64,000 nt of DNA from Polytrichum commune (GCA_950295325.1 OX485803.1:1304001-1368000); one strand, 5' to 3'; shown: positions 1 to 14,428, numbered from the stretch's first letter. Program-made: numbers and translations. The notes: a model not told the origin generated them from the letters alone.

Positions 1-751
1 TTACTTCATGTTCAAGTTGATTTAAGTCTATATGTAATCATGAAATGTGCATCATGAGACTTAAGAGGGTCCCAAAATACTACCATCTTACCTAGGTGGT
101 TTTGATTCTAAGAGTTTAATATTTCACTTATTTCTAGAAATAGAGGTTGACAAACTCAAATTGGAAATTTTTGAAAGTTCCAAGGTTAAAGAAGCTATTA
201 TCTTAAAATATTCATTTTGTATGTTTGATATTTTTAATGAAATACTATAATCTGCATCGAAGCCGACTAGGTAGCATGATAATGCTTGTTTTCATAGACG
301 ACCCCCTTGAATGGGCACGGACAAGTTGGTTGCACCTATCTCACCCAAATAAGTTTGTATGTAGGTTCCCACATAGTTGGTTGAAGATATTAATAATCCT
401 TATTATGATTAGGTGCATTGTAATGGTAGGGTGCACGAGAAATAAAATGCTAAAAGGTCACCCATCCATGTATTATTTTGGCCTTAGTCAACTTACCCTC
501 AGAGTCCCAATGGGATTAGGGTTAAGGCCTCGGGTACATGCCACCTTAAGATGATGTGAAGTATTTAAGAGTTAAGAATGAATAAAGTCTTCTACAAAAA
601 GTTTTTTTTGTCAATTGTAAGCATTCAATGGCTTAGCATGTATTTTGATGCAACGTTGAACCTCTAAATCCCTTAAGAAATTGCACTATGTACTTGTCAC
701 CAATATTATGAAATTTGAATTACGTTGAATTTCTCGTATGTTGGTGCATAG
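1..751. other. Intron or upstream part of the metallophosphoesterase gene, no exon recognised
   Basis: The next coding exon starts at 752 after a TAG acceptor and needs two bases from an upstream exon, so this stretch should be intronic. I looked for the expected preceding conserved segment of the family and saw none. The 109-codon frame at 225-554 resembles no family and looks like chance. AT-rich. Confidence 0.6.
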
Positions 752-3700
752 GACATCTGCCGACCTATTCAAGACCGCCTTTGACCTGTTGGTGTCGGTG
801 ACGTTATTCCTTGGCCGTTTTGACATGCGCACCATGCAAGTAATGTATTGGCACTACTCTTGTGTTAGAAGAAGTAGATAAAGAGAGGGCAATAAACTAA
901 TATTATATAAATCCCACCACGTTTAAACATTGCTAAGTCTTTTATCGATCATGCCTCATAATCTTGAAAATACATGGATTATAGTGTGACATTAGACATA
1001 ATGCGTGAATATCATAGTTATATTGCAGAATCTTGATGAATACTCTATTAACAATAAAATATGGAGTTTGTGATGCAAACTTTACACAACAAAGTGCCTT
1101 ATTGTTTTTCTTGACAAAATGAAACGATATGAAGAATAAAGTGGGGGAAGAGGGAGGGAGAGACTTCATCCTTGGGCATAGACAAATACATTTATGTGCC
1201 GGGTGTTATAACCTTTATGCATGACACAGTTTCTCGTAACATTACCAACTTCATTGATTTAGCCTTCTTTTTAAAGGGAGGAAGGTAGGCCTTAGTCTAC
1301 CTCACTAGCCTGCATTCGTGGCCATGAATCCCACCATTGTCGTCCTGCCTCGCAAATGCACCACCGCGTGCAGGACCTTGGCACTGGCCCAATTCATACA
1401 AAATATATACACAAGACCCTAAACCCCCAAGAATCCCATAAAACAAGCCCATTTACACACCGAACCCGGGTCCAATGTCCATTCAACGTGGCGAAATGAA
1501 AAAAATAGCGATGATGAGTACGTACTATTCATATTGTAACGGAAGCCGTAAAGGGGAATTACACCCATTGAATTCATGGTACACCGCCGTGCAGTTAAGT
1601 ATATCTTGTGCTTTTGCAAGCAATTGATGAGCACCCATTAATGAGCAGGCGGCCATGGCACACTCGCGAAACGGGAGGGAGGGCTCGTTGTACGTCCACT
1701 TGAGCAAGAGGAGCGAGTTGTGGCTCGATTTCATGGCCGACACGGGGGACGGCGGCAACTCCACGTATAGTATCGCCCGCCTGCTCGCGCAGCCCTCGCT
1801 TTGTGTGGTGGACGAGCATTGCCGTACGTATCATGAATTGCCCCGTAGAAACCTCCTCCTCGTGGGTGGCGACCTTGCGTTAGTTAGTCACCCTAACCCC
1901 TTCATGATTCGGCACCGTTTTGTTTGCTTGCTTGCATTCGCTCCGTCCGTCTTCATTGTTTCATAAATGCATCGTCGTCCGCGACTTGTCTTGAATGAAT
2001 CATGGTTGCCTCTTTGCAAGGCACAACACCTGTGGAATTGTTTTGTTCCATCGTCGTTAGAAGAAGGAAAAACGTTTTCCATTCCAACCATCGGCTGCAG
2101 TTAGTCCGTTGCAACTCATGACGAGATGATGCATCGAAAAACTGACAATCAATAGCCTTTGCTTGACAACCAACATGATTTGTTAATGCATTTTCTCGCT
2201 GTGGATTGCAATGGGTAAGTTGCAAGGCATGATTGGAGTGGGGCACGTTCTCTTCTAGTGCACTAGATATTGGCGATGTCGTATGTATCAAGTATTGACC
2301 TTTGACTTGTTAAGCCTATGTTTGTAATGTTTGACCATTTATTTCATACAATTCAAGCGGCACAACTACATTGGCCACAACTTTTAAATGGCCACAAAAA
2401 TCGTCCAAATTTGGAAAGCGAAGACATGTTCAATTGATTCACACCAAAAAAAATCGACTTTAGTAGTGCATATGGTCATGGCACTAACATCCTAATGTGA
2501 TCCTAGTAGGGGTAGAGTAACCATGGATGGGCCACAAATCTATAGAAAGTATCCCATAAACTCCCTTATCCAAGGAATGACATTGTGTGGTCAGTGGGAA
2601 GTTTACATGAAATTAGTGCGAGTTTGCAAGCATGTCATGGGTGTCCTATGAACAAGTCAACGTTACAATTGTCTTGACAATTTGTGCGGCCAAGGCAAGC
2701 CTCGTTAGGTGACTTTCTATGGAAAAGAGTAAGAAATCATACTTTCGTCAGTCATTGTGTACTAAAATCACAACACACATATAACATGAGTAGGTACAAG
2801 GGTTGTGTGCCTATGATGCTCATCTATTGGAAACTACTAGAATTCACAAGGCGGGTTTTGTTCATTGGATTGATGCACCACCTTGTTCATATGCAGGTAC
2901 CCCAACCCTTCGATATATTCTTACGAAAGGCGTTTATTTAGGCCCTTTGAGTATGCTTTACAACCCCCTCGGTGGTATAAACAAGAGCACATAGCTATCC
3001 AAAAACCCGAGTTACCCGAAGGAGTCGAATCCCTGGAGAAGCTCGAGGGACCGCAGTGCTTTGCAATACCCGGGAACCATGGTAACTAAATCTTTAACCC
3101 TAGGGTAGTCTTCTAGTTCGATTGCCGGACATGCTATTCAAACATACGAGCTCACGGTCATGATCAAGGTTGAGCATCTTTCATTCGTGTGAACTCCAAA
3201 AGATGACGTTGTTGTCCTTGTGTGTGTGATTCTATTTGTCGTAGAAATTATTGCAAAATTTATGAGGGCACGTCTCCCGTTTTGTGTTTAATTATGCCAA
3301 GTAGGTTGTGATTATCCCATGAAAGCATGTGTCCAACTTAAATAATGGTTGAAAACGACTTCTCTCTGTCATATGCCATAATTGTTTTGAGTGATGCTCA
3401 TCACGAGGGAACATTCAATAAAAGGAGTGTTAATTATTCGAAGGTGGCTTAAACCCAAGGCTTAAATCCATACCCTAGGGGACCACCGAGGCTGAACCAC
3501 ATCATACCATAATAGTGTTGGGATGGGTGAGCTTCATGTTACTTTTCGCATGGGCATTTATAAACCAAAAGAAATGTAATGTGCAAATTTTCCATGTGAA
3601 TGGAGTCAAACCACAATACCTAGAAGAGGTCCGCTTTGAATTCCTATGGAGCTTTATGCTTTGAAATTAAAACTAGCAGCACAAAGAAAGCTCCAAAAGA

Positions 3701-6700
3701 TGAGAGCATAAAGTTCTTCATTCTTCATTATTTTCCACCTTCATGTTGTTGCTCTCGAACCTCCTCTCTAGAACTCGTGATTGGGTGATTGATGCCAAAA
3801 CCACTTGTCTAGATGTACAAGTTGCTACCAAAACCCATAGCCATGCCCATAATTTCAAACAAAACATGACATGCACATGCCCTTGCAATCTCAAGTGAAA
3901 TGCACCCAATAGTAGTTCAAGCCCAACCTCCACATCTAATTTAAAATCTCATCTTATTCTTATGGAGCGCTTTTAACTATGAGTCAAATTGATGCACATG
4001 ATCAGTTTCACTATCATTGAATTGATATCCGACATGTTGTTTACCCAAAAACTCATAATGATATTTTCATCGATTCATCGATTGTTAGATTTATATATGG
4101 TCTCTCAAAATATTCTCTTAGTGGTAAAAACGATATGCATAATCTTATGACTAGCCGTTAAATTGATTATTGTGGTTGATTGATTGTTACAATCAACATA
4201 GAAATGTTCACATTGCATGATAGATTTGAGTAGGTCCAATGACCAAAAAAAGATGGATGCAGATTGGTTTGATGGTCTTCATACATTCATGAGATATATT
4301 TGCCATAGAAGTTGGCTAGGGGGTTGGATGCTACCACAACAAAAGAGCTACTTTGCGTTGAAATTACCACATGGTTGGTGGATTTTTGGCCTTGACCAAG
4401 CTCTTCACGGTGACATCGATGTCTTCCAATTCAAGTACTTTAGTGACATTGCAAAGCACGAGGTGAATATTGGCTTTCATTATTGTTTTTTTATTAACAA
4501 TTGGATATGGACATCCATTTTGTTCTGAGTTGTGGAAGGATGGTGACTTCTCTAGGTCAATTCAAAGTATAATGTAAGTTAATCAACCCTACCTAAGCAT
4601 ATTCAACCATCAAGTTCTAAAGAAACTTTGTTATTTAAGGGGCCACTTTTACATTGCAAATGTTACGATCCACACTAATATCAGGCACGTATGATGTTAC
4701 TATGATGTTTCCATTAGTTTTGTGGGACTGTGAATTGGAGAAATGATTCTTGAATAGCTCGATGGGATGCTCGAGAGTATACATCACAATTTCAAGGTGT
4801 CTTATGAGAGGATGGTTGTGAGTGTAGACCATATATGGCACTCATTATAAACATATGATTCACGTTGTGAGATTTGAGATTGATTCAACATTTACCAATT
4901 GTATGCTATAACCATAACGACATCGTTGCAATTGGGATGGATTGGGAGTAAAAAGAAAAAAGAAAGAGAATGCCCACAACATTGAGTAATGCTATGGAGG
5001 TCGTTGGGTGAACACACTACAAGCATATGCATCTTGGCAATTGACATGTGTAGCAGTGGGAAAACCCCAGTGAACTTAATATCCTCAACTAACCATGTGG
5101 GGACCCAAAAAGAGTTAGATATAAGTTGGTATGTAGACGCACCTCCAAGGTGTTGATGTTTCAAACGGAAGCAATAGTCTCCAATATCCCTCTAATTCTC
5201 ATGATTACAAATGGAGTAAGACCAACTCGAAGATGAAGTAACACCATGATTCATACTTGTGACAACATCAGAGTCATCTCTATGTGTCTTGAACCCCGTA
5301 TTAACTGTGACGATTGTTGTTTAGGTGGGTGCAAATGAATCTGTTATTGTGATGACCCATGAGCCCAATTGGCTATTGGATTGGTATTGGGGAAGTAGCA
5401 CGGGGCAAAACGTGACCCACCTCATCGAGGAGCACTTGAAAGGCCGATGCCGGCTTCGGTTGGCAGGTGACTTGCACAATTACATGCGCCACTCAAGCAT
5501 TCCCGGGAGCCACTCACTTGTGGAGCATTTGCTTGTAAATGGCCAAGGGGGCGCGTTTCTCCACCCAACCCACATATTTGAGGGCTTCAAGGAGTTTCAT
5601 GGAGGCCGCTATGAAAACCAAGCAACCTACCCTTCCATGCAAGATTCGCGGAGGGTACGCCATCACACATGTACTCCACTTATCCTCCTCAATGTTGCTC
5701 ATGCTTCCTATTCTTATTGAATAAAAGCATTTAAACTCAGGTTTAAATTTGTTGCTTGGTTTGACAAGGATATACTTGAGTTGTATGAAATTATTATTTT
5801 GAGGGATTTCAAAAATATTTTGTTCTTAAGGTATATGGATCGTAAATGGGTACTTTTTTTTACTAGCCCACTTCTGCTAGGTTATGAAATGCATAGTCTA
5901 CACAAGTTGATTAACATATCGAATGATGTCGTAGACAATTTTCTTGTATGTTTTGGAGTTCATGTCACTATGTCATTCATTATCAACGTGAGAAATTTTG
6001 TGCTCATTATAGAGTCATATAAGTCCCCACCTCCAATTACGTTGACTATTGTGTCTATAATGGTTAACATATTTGAAGCACGTAGTTCAATCTTTTTTTT
6101 GTTTATATGTATCTTATAGGATCCACACTTAAGCACACAACACTCAAAAATAGGTATGTGTTTGAGATAAGTGATTGAATGAGGCACACCTACCTCATAT
6201 TTTCTTTATTTCTTTTTGGGCATAGTGTTAGGATGACAACCATTGATGTTTTGTTTAGCCATACATTTCTACATTCCCAAAAAGACCGTATGGGACATAA
6301 ATTGTTCTTTGTTCACATAAATACATCATGGGCGTCCAAATTTGGCTTCACTTGTACTCATCACTACGAAGAGTTGCAATTGATAGTTGTATTGGATAAT
6401 ATTTGTATTGTGATTAGAAAATCACATGATGAGAGAAGCATATCAATTTGGACTCTTTGTAGCTCATACTACTCATTATTTTTATGTCCATTTATATTTA
6501 AGAAAATTTGAAACCAAACTTGGAATGCGAGTGCCCATGATATCAGAATTTTAGAGAACATATTCCATCAAAGTATTTCTATAGTGAGTGTGAGTGATCT
6601 ATGCACAAAGCCCTCGTCATAATGGGACATCAAATGGATCAAAGGTATAATTGTGACCACTTTCATTAAGGATGCAATGTTTGTGCAATGTTCATTTCGT

Positions 6701-9700
6701 CTTATCACGTATCATACATAAATATAGCGTAAGTTGAGATCACGATATTGGTTCCCTTTACAATTATTTACATTCATACAAAAATACTACATTCATAGAA
6801 TTTAAGCTGCAATACTTGATCCTCATATTTGTTGTTGTGCGTTGAAAATGTGCACACGATTCAACCAAGTATTTTTTTTCCACATCATAACTTGCATCAA
6901 TCTTGTGTAGATTGCATGGGGTAACATTGTAAAGTTCCGGAAGAAGAATTGGAGGTTTGATGTCATTGGTGGTGTCGTATACTTCATCCTTGTGTTCTCT
7001 ATGTTCCCTCAGGTACGGCAATCAAGGAAGTGCTTGGTTTACAATCTAATAGATTTACTACATGTGTCTTAAAGGAGCTTAAACCACCAACTTTCATTTA
7101 TTGGTGTATGGGTACTAAATGGTTGCGCTACTTTGCCTAATAAGGATTTGAACATTGCACCAATGGCTCCTTGTTCGTAGTTGTTGGACATTGATGTTTA
7201 AGTTGCATTCACTTTAAAGAGCTGAACCTTCACATCAAGAATGCTAGCCACTATCTAATTTAAGTTGCAGTGTTTCATCTCATAATTACATATATAAAGT
7301 ATTTATAGGCATATGACAATATCAATGTTTCTTTGCTTGTTCTTTAATCACAAGAGAAGAAACATAGGAGTTCACTGTTGTCACGGTTGTGACTTACGGT
7401 GCGTTCAAAGCATTACTAAGGCATATGCTCGAGTTCAGTTTCTATGTGTAGCATATGATAGGAGGCTCCACCCTCTCGCCTTCGTGGGAAGAAACTTAGA
7501 AAATGGGAAGAAATTGACACCAACATGAATAATGAATATTGCTAGTATGCATAATATGAACAATGTTGCTATGAGTAGTATTTAGAGTGAACAGTGTCAA
7601 AACGAACAATACTTTAAGTGAACATTTCCAAGAAGACACTCCACGCAAGTTTCCACTCATCATCATATGTTAGTAAGAAATAACTGAAGAATGCTACTTT
7701 GTTTATAGGGCCCACATAATGAAATAACCTTATTATACGGTCCAGTGAATTGACTAATAAGGTTGTGTGAAATTATTTTGCTTCATTCCTTAGTCGGTCT
7801 AATTTTAAATGCAACACCAACACAAGCATCACAAACATCAAATGAACCTCACAAAATATTGCATTTTCTCGAATGTGAACACTCTAATTATGTGCAAATG
7901 GAATGGCGTGCATAGATGAACATGATGTTCTCCCCCCATGTTCTTACAAGGTTGGTTGAAAATATCCAATTTATCTACACATGTCCACTATGAAAGAATG
8001 GACGAGAATGATAGGTTGTGCCAAAAATTGAATACTAGGAAGGTCACCCATAGGAATTCCAAGGTTAAAGTTCTGGAATTAAGCCTCCTCATTTGCACTC
8101 GTGCATTAAAGTAATACTTATGTATTAGGGAATTGGAGATTTCGAGGTTTAAGTCAAGACCTCCAATTCTTCAAAGGTGAGTGCACTCCCATGAGATGAT
8201 GGCATGCTTGTCCTTTCAATTATAATAAAACTTGCTCATTGTCCTCCAATAATTTTAAAGAGGCCATTTCTTTGGAGATCCTCGCCATGTAAATGTTTCA
8301 TGTTTTCCCCATCTAGAGGCTCCCAAAGAGGGGTCTTCTATAACATAATCATATGCAACTGAACTACTTCGATTCTAAATTGGAGAGACAAAGATGCCAT
8401 CATAGCTTTTAATAACTTCAAATGCAGATGGTAGCAAAAACACATGCCCGGGTCATGTGGACCTTCAACCTCCAACCTCCCCATGACATTGTTTTGGAGG
8501 CAGGTGATAAGTTGTATTTGGGTCAAGAGGATAACATTATTAAGCAATGTGTGTTTGCTCACTTGGACCCTGAGAAGATATTCCTGAGATGCTACAACTA
8601 GTGCATATTTAGTATGAATATGCATTTGGGGCCCACATGAACGAACACACACTGCTTAATCATGTTATGAGAGTCCCCAACTTCTAAACAATGTTGATAG
8701 AACATTATTCTCGTTCTCGTTAATTTTCCTATAGTTTATGAAATCATGATTGTCCCCATAAAGAGAGGTATTACTGTGAAGTTGGGAAAAAATGCAATCA
8801 ATGTATGGGGACTGACTCCCATTCATGTCGGTGAACAAAAATTGTTTTTTTCCATTCAGCATGTTCTTTACTGTCGATTTATCCTCACAAGGATAGTAAA
8901 AAAACTGCAGTGTGACCTTAACGAGGTGTTCCAACATGACAAAATCGGGCCCCTCACGAAGACATTTTGGAAGACCATTGGCCGAGCGTTCGTTCAAATG
9001 TTGGGCCATAGCTACGTCTCAGTGTCAGGCACACTCGTGTTGTTGCTACTAGCGGTGTCGTTTGTTCCCGTCAAGGTGTCCCGCAAGGCTCGAATTGCCA
9101 TCGGGTCGTTGCACGTCACCATTCACCTTATGGCCGCAATGGTCTTGATGCTCTTGCTCGAGATCGGTATAGAAACATGTGTGCGGCATAACCTCCTCGG
9201 CACCTCTGGTACAACATCAATCCCGTTTCTCTTTTAATGAAAAAGGAACATAATGTTAGTCGATAGTAAGGTGTTGCATTGTGAGGTTGGGGATTTTATG
9301 GGCATAATGCCACTTTTTATGTTGGGCCACCCTTATTGCGTATACCGAATGTTGTTCATCCTACAAGGGTGAAATTCTGTTTGCCTCACTAGTAAAGGTT
9401 TTCAGTGTTGTAAAATTATAAAACTTAACAAAGTGAGCATAGGACAATATACATGTCATACATCCATCATAAGTTTCCACATAAATTTGGAAATCTAAGG
9501 GTTTCTCAAAATTTTGATTTTGGTTTAATAGTATTCAATCCGCCATTGCTAGCTTTGGTACACGGGGAAAGCCAAACATTGAGTTTCCATAAATGATGTT
9601 TTCAACCGAAGGCAATGAAAAACCTTTAAAAACATTATGGGAGTCACACCCCCTTAGCCCCAATGCTCAGGGTTTGAAAGTGGGTCCACTTGGTTTCCAA

Positions 9701-12135
9701 TGCAAAAGGAGTGTTTTGAGCCTCTCTTTGAACCTACCACACTCCCCTCCCCTTGTGCACATCAATTTTAAGACATATGTCTTTCTCAAATTGTTTTCCT
9801 TTATAAGAACGAGTCTAAATAAGTTTCCTCCAACTCTTCTCCTCGAATTTTGACACACATGGTGAGTTTGAACATCCAAATATGCCAAAGTGACACCAAA
9901 CTCCCATTTTTGTACCTCCTTGACAGACTTTGCATGTACCCCTGATAGATAATGTCACATATTAAACATTGATAATGATGCATTCTTGTTCAAAATCAGG
10001 GTATCACTCATTATACGATTGGTATCATTCAAAGGAAGGAGAGCATTTTCCAGACCCAGCGGGGCTTCGAAGCCGCATTGAGCGGTGGACGTTTGGTCTT
10101 TACCCCGCTTGCATCAAGTATCTTATGGCGGCATTCGATGTTCCAGAGGTGAATAAAGCCATACTTATGATAAACAGTGATGTAAATTACATCATTTTCT
10201 CAACATTTCCAAGGATGTAAACCCAATAATCATAATCATAATCATAAATTTGTTTGATAAATTATGATGTTGGTGTACGTTTCATGTGTGTGTTATTCCC
10301 CCCAAAAATGTGAGCTCTTTTAAGAGGTCACCTTAGGTCATTGTATAAGCTTAGTTCTATAATTTTATTATGGTCTAAGAGCATAGCACATGCCCACGTG
10401 AGAAACATCTTCCACGCATGTCAACACATACATAACTAACGTTACCTCTATCTTTCAAAATGCAAAGGACCTCAATAGTTTGATTAATTCTAGGTCGAAG
10501 TGTAGCCACACTTCATTTTAATAAGGTGTGGATTACTGATTGAGAGTTACAAAATGCTATAACGTTTTGAAAATCCCCCCCCCTACAAATACATAACAAA
10601 TCAATGGGTTTTAATTGCAAGGAAATACAACAATATTCTCTCAATAAAAAGTTAATTTCTTTTGGGAAGTTATAGAATTGCTTAGTTTCACATAAGAACA
10701 CCGATTTGACATTGAGAAAATGTAGCATTTCCAAATGTATATCTATCTCAAAATTCAATATTCAATAACAATTACCAATCCCACTGTGACATTTGTCTAG
10801 GTGATGGCGGTAACAAGAAGCAACATTTGTGCCAAGGGCATCAACTCTCTCCCAAGACACTTTATATTGGTATACTACTCTACGGTGTTCTTGTACTACT
10901 GGGTGTTCTCATGTCCCATTGTCTCGCTTGTATTTGGGAGCTACTTGTACACATGTATCAATTGGTTCCACCTCCACTTTGATGAGGCCTTCTCATCCCT
11001 CCGTATCGCCAACTACAAGTCGTTCTCCCGGTGCCATATCACCACCCAAGGCGACTTGTATATTTACACGCTTGCTATTGACAAGGTACGACTCCTTGAC
11101 CACGACCTCTCGTGAAGTGAATTGTGCGTAATTGAGGTTTCCAATCATAAATAGTATACTCATGGTAATTACTGTGAACACATTCACATGTTCCGTAGTC
11201 TTCACCAACAATCTCTACCGTAAACAGTTACAGTACCTCAACGAAAGTTTGTTGTCATCTTTCACATGGTTGGTTCAATATTCCAAGTCGAGGTAAGTGA
11301 CTTCCCATGGATAAACTAGGTGCCGAAGCAATGGGCTCTCGACCCTCATTGGGAGGCAGAACAAGCGTGCCAACAAGAAGTGGCCTCCCATTGTCGCGAG
11401 TTTCCGAGCAAATGGACGCCGGTTGGTTTGTATCGAGACCGCAATTGCAATGTCCGAATCATTGACCACTTCAAGATCGAGCGACGGCCAGGCCAAACCA
11501 CAATTAGCACTGACGGTGATGGCATCACGGTCTCAGAAATTGTTGGCAACGTGGAAGCCGGGTGCAATGTTTCAATGGCACCCGGTGCTGGGCTCCACGA
11601 GCTAGGAGCGGTTGATTGTGTCGATTGCGATAAAATCAGATGCCCGGTAACTGCGTTGCCCCGTGATAGCCTTTGTAGCTTTGGCGAGGACATCAACATT
11701 GATGGTCGCTTGAAGGCTTGGCTTCGTGAAGATGACCGCGAGAGCTTGGAGACTGTCATCAACTGGACACTTCCGCAGTCGCCCTTAATTTCGTCGACGA
11801 ACTCAGCTGAAGTTGGCGGGGCACCTGGTTTTGAGGCGGGTGCATGGCCTAGTTCGACGATGAGAGCTGAAGCATCTACGATTGAGCGCCGATCTAAAGA
11901 CGATGCGGATTTTGCACACGAACCATCACTTTGGGAAAGTGACCTGAGTGTTGTGTTGTCACATATTCCTGTCGAAAGGTGTTTGGTTGAAGGGTGTGAA
12001 TGTGCAGGGGGGAAGGACGGCGTCACAAAGGAGGAGGTCCAGTTTCAATGCTCGAGTTGCTCGGAATCCGAGTTTGCCCCTGCTGAGGATCACTTACCAC
12101 CACCGCCTTGTGACACTTTGCACGATTTGGCGTAG
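752..12135 (+). CDS. Calcineurin-like metallophosphoesterase, multi-pass membrane protein (5' part outside the window)
   Basis: Ten exons join without a frame break: 752-839, 1649-1878, 2897-3081, 4263-4462, 5325-5654, 6911-7012, 8911-9208, 10000-10148, 10801-11085, 11320-12135; all introns are GT-AG and the stop is TAG at 12133. They encode about 893 residues. Metallophosphoesterase motifs are visible in order: DTGDGG (1739-1756), GGDLAYPNPS (1865-1878 joined to 2897), GNHD (3072-3081 joined to 4263), THEPNW (from 5355) and GDLH (5466-5477). Hydrophobic segments follow in the exons at 6911, 8911 (two) and 10801. The arrangement matches a conserved plant membrane protein with a cytosolic-type phosphoesterase domain between helices; its substrate is not known to me. 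The N-terminal helices are encoded left of the window. The last exon adds about 210 residues beyond the part I recognise. Introns of 0.2-1.9 kb are AT-rich, while exons are richer in G and C. No disruption is seen, so the gene looks functional. Confidence 0.93.
7470..7620. repeat. Dispersed repeat in a metallophosphoesterase intron
   Basis: The segment shares the run GAAGAAACTTAGAAAAT and the following degenerate GAATAATGAAT and GAACAATACT motifs with 24110-24300. It lies in the intron between the exons at 6911 and 8911. No terminal repeat or coding content is visible; the family is unknown. Confidence 0.45.
10575..10583. repeat. C9 homopolymer
   Basis: Nine C in a row in the intron before exon 10801. 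It is one of several G/C homopolymers in otherwise AT-rich DNA of this window. Confidence 0.9.
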
Positions 12136-13213
12136 GGAAATCAGTTGAGGTGATTGAGTGAAGAATGGAGTAATTGCGTTTGAATCTCAATCACATAGAG
12201 TTTCAAAAGTAGTATTTGTTTTTCACTCTTCTGTTACAGTAGTTTTATGAACACCATATTGAGGGTGCCACTAATTATCTTCGAAGCTCATTCATAGGTT
12301 GCGTACAATGGGTTGTTTGGTTTGAGTTTTAGGGTTCAAGGTTAAACTTATTTTGTTGAACATTGGTTGAGATGTGGTTACGGTTCATGGAACCATGATG
12401 TTGTCATAACCATCGCATGAAAATATGTCATTACACAAAGGAAGGATCGACTTATGGGGTGCAACTTTCGAACCTCTTATTTTGACTTTGCTTTACACAG
12501 AGTGTAAATTACACGTCGAATGGTGAGCTTAATTACCATGTGCATCAATGAACTTCCATTTGCAATTTTATTAGAATTGTTCTCTAGTGTACTAATAGCT
12601 TCCATGGGTGATTTAAGTTTAATGATTGATTGTGATTAGCCCTTTATCATCTGAGCTGGGATGAAGAGCTTGCTCTTGGGGAAACAAAGTTAATATTTGC
12701 AGTTTTGGGCTCTTCACTCATGACTCGACCCAACATGACTGCGACTTTGTCTTTTAATGCACACATGACTCTCACCACATGCTGATTTTAGGAGTTTTTT
12801 CTATTTATAGAAATACATATTATTGAAGTACCTACACAAGAGTTTGATATTAGCATAGCACCTACTTCATTCGAGAGCAAGCTGCGCATGAATATAGGGG
12901 TCTATTATGTTCTGCTTAGAATTTTTTGTTTTGTTGGTAAATATATACTTTTGTGGAAAGAAAGAATTTCAGTTCCACAATTTAATTCCACCTGCAGTAA
13001 AGTTTTCCATCACAAAGTGCATTTGGATATGTGGAATTGCTTGAAGTGACGAGAATAGTCAAAGTTACCTTAGATGTGCAGGAGAGGGCATGATATTCAG
13101 GTTGTGAAATTTGTAGGCGACTTGCACAACGAGTTCCACAGCAAGTTGTTAGTTGGAGAGTGAGGCGCCAGGGGAATCTTGCCTTATTATTAGTCTGTGA
13201 CTCTATTTGCTAA
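12136..13213. other. Downstream region of the metallophosphoesterase gene
   Basis: It presumably starts with the 3' UTR. I see no further exon, RNA gene or element; base composition is AT-rich. Confidence 0.6.
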
Positions 13214-13772
13214 GGGCCACTTCACACACAAGACTGAAGGCCTGTGACCATTGCAATCCAAGAGCTCTCATTGGTCGAAAGGGTGGAGACCGTCCAAGTT
13301 CACTTCACACACAAAGGTGAAGGCCCAAAGGCCTACAAGAAGACTTCATGGATGAAAAGCCTATAATGGAGTCCTACATGGCGGACTATGGATAAGGTTT
13401 CATGGTCTCCTGGAATTTTCATTAGGCCCACCTCCAAGAGGTGGGCCTGACACAAATTCCGGGAGACCATGACTTTTTAAAATAATTTTTCTAGCATGAC
13501 AAATTCCAGGACAGACAAACACCACCAAGTAATTTTCTTAGATTGATAGAGTTTGAGACATATTATATTACACCAAATCCTCCCCTCTTTTTCCACCAAC
13601 AAAATATGCAACGATCCCGCAACATGGTCCATTCTCACTTCACACTATGCTTGAGGACCCGTGACTACTTGAAACAACTTTCTCTAACACCCATGGTACG
13701 GCCTTTGGATGAGAGTCAAGAGTCCTCACCATGACAAGGTCAAGGCTTGTGGCTCATGTGCAAAGTCGCCCT
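13214..13772 (+). mobile_element. Harbinger-type MITE, family GGGCCACTTCAC, subfamily A
   Basis: A 559 bp element starts GGGCCACTTCACACACAAG and ends in a decayed inverted copy (AAAGTCGCCC). It is flanked on both sides by TAA (13211-13213 and 13773-13775), the 3 bp target duplication typical of PIF/Harbinger. The centre (about 13400-13485) can fold on itself because the phrase around GGTCTCCTGGAATT recurs inverted. It aligns along its length with 50664-51213. No coding capacity. Confidence 0.85.
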
Positions 13773-13775
13773 AAG

Positions 13776-14400
13776 TTGCACATAAATTTGGGACTGTGGG
13801 CCCTTCAATTCTGGGTTGGCTGCCTTCGAGTGGCAATGGACCATCCCCTTCCGCACATCACCTGGGCGATCTTTTGTGAGATTTCTATCAATGGATGCCT
13901 CGCATTGAAGCTGATGATCAGAAATTCGACAAGGTTCGTGAGGGTCTTGGAGATGCAGGCCTTGTTGAGACCCCCCCCCCCCCACTTCAATTTCCATTCA
14001 CTTTACTAGACTCAAGGCTTGTGGTGCTCACCAATGTCCGCCAAGAGCCTAAGGCTAGTGTAAATGCAGCCTACAAAATTTGTGACTTAGCCTATAAAAT
14101 TTTGAAAGTGTAGGACAAAGAGCCTATGGACAATTTTAAAACATAGGATATCAACCTATGTGATAAAAAACATGTAGGAAATTTTGCCTACAAAGTTTTT
14201 AAAAGAGAGGATTTTAGCCATTAATCCTTCTTCAATTTGGGAAATTAGTTGACCTAAGTACATATCTTTAGGCTAATACTTGGGGCTCTTGGGTGGCACA
14301 TAGATGGATATCAATAATAGCCCTAACTCCCTTCCCGCCAATCTTTACAAATACCATTCATCACAACTCCTCTCTCATCAGCTCCTCTCTCTCTGTGAAG
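13776..14400. other. Intergenic, repeat-like, with a C13 run
   Basis: It holds a 13-base C run at 13971-13983 and low-complexity text repeating phrases such as CCTACAAA and AGCCTATAAAA, echoed at 14750-14940. A short frame just before the C run (13888-13972) reads like a protein fragment but begins after a stop and has no partner exon. Confidence 0.5.
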
Positions 14401-14428
14401 CATCTCTCTCTCTCTCTCTCTCTCTCTC
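14401..14428. repeat. CT dinucleotide microsatellite
   Basis: An almost pure CT run sits inside a longer pyrimidine-rich stretch from about 14380. Such tracts are common in plant leaders, and an unidentified 57-codon open frame follows at 14443. Confidence 0.9.

Noticed and set aside
11346-12026. 226-codon minus-strand frame
   Set aside because: It lies wholly opposite the last metallophosphoesterase exon, whose plus-strand reading is conserved at its start and phase-linked to upstream exons. GC-rich coding DNA often leaves the opposite strand open.
13110-13150. VGDLHNEF reading, resembling a phosphoesterase GDLH motif
   Set aside because: A single short match with no surrounding conserved text; chance is more likely than a duplicated exon.
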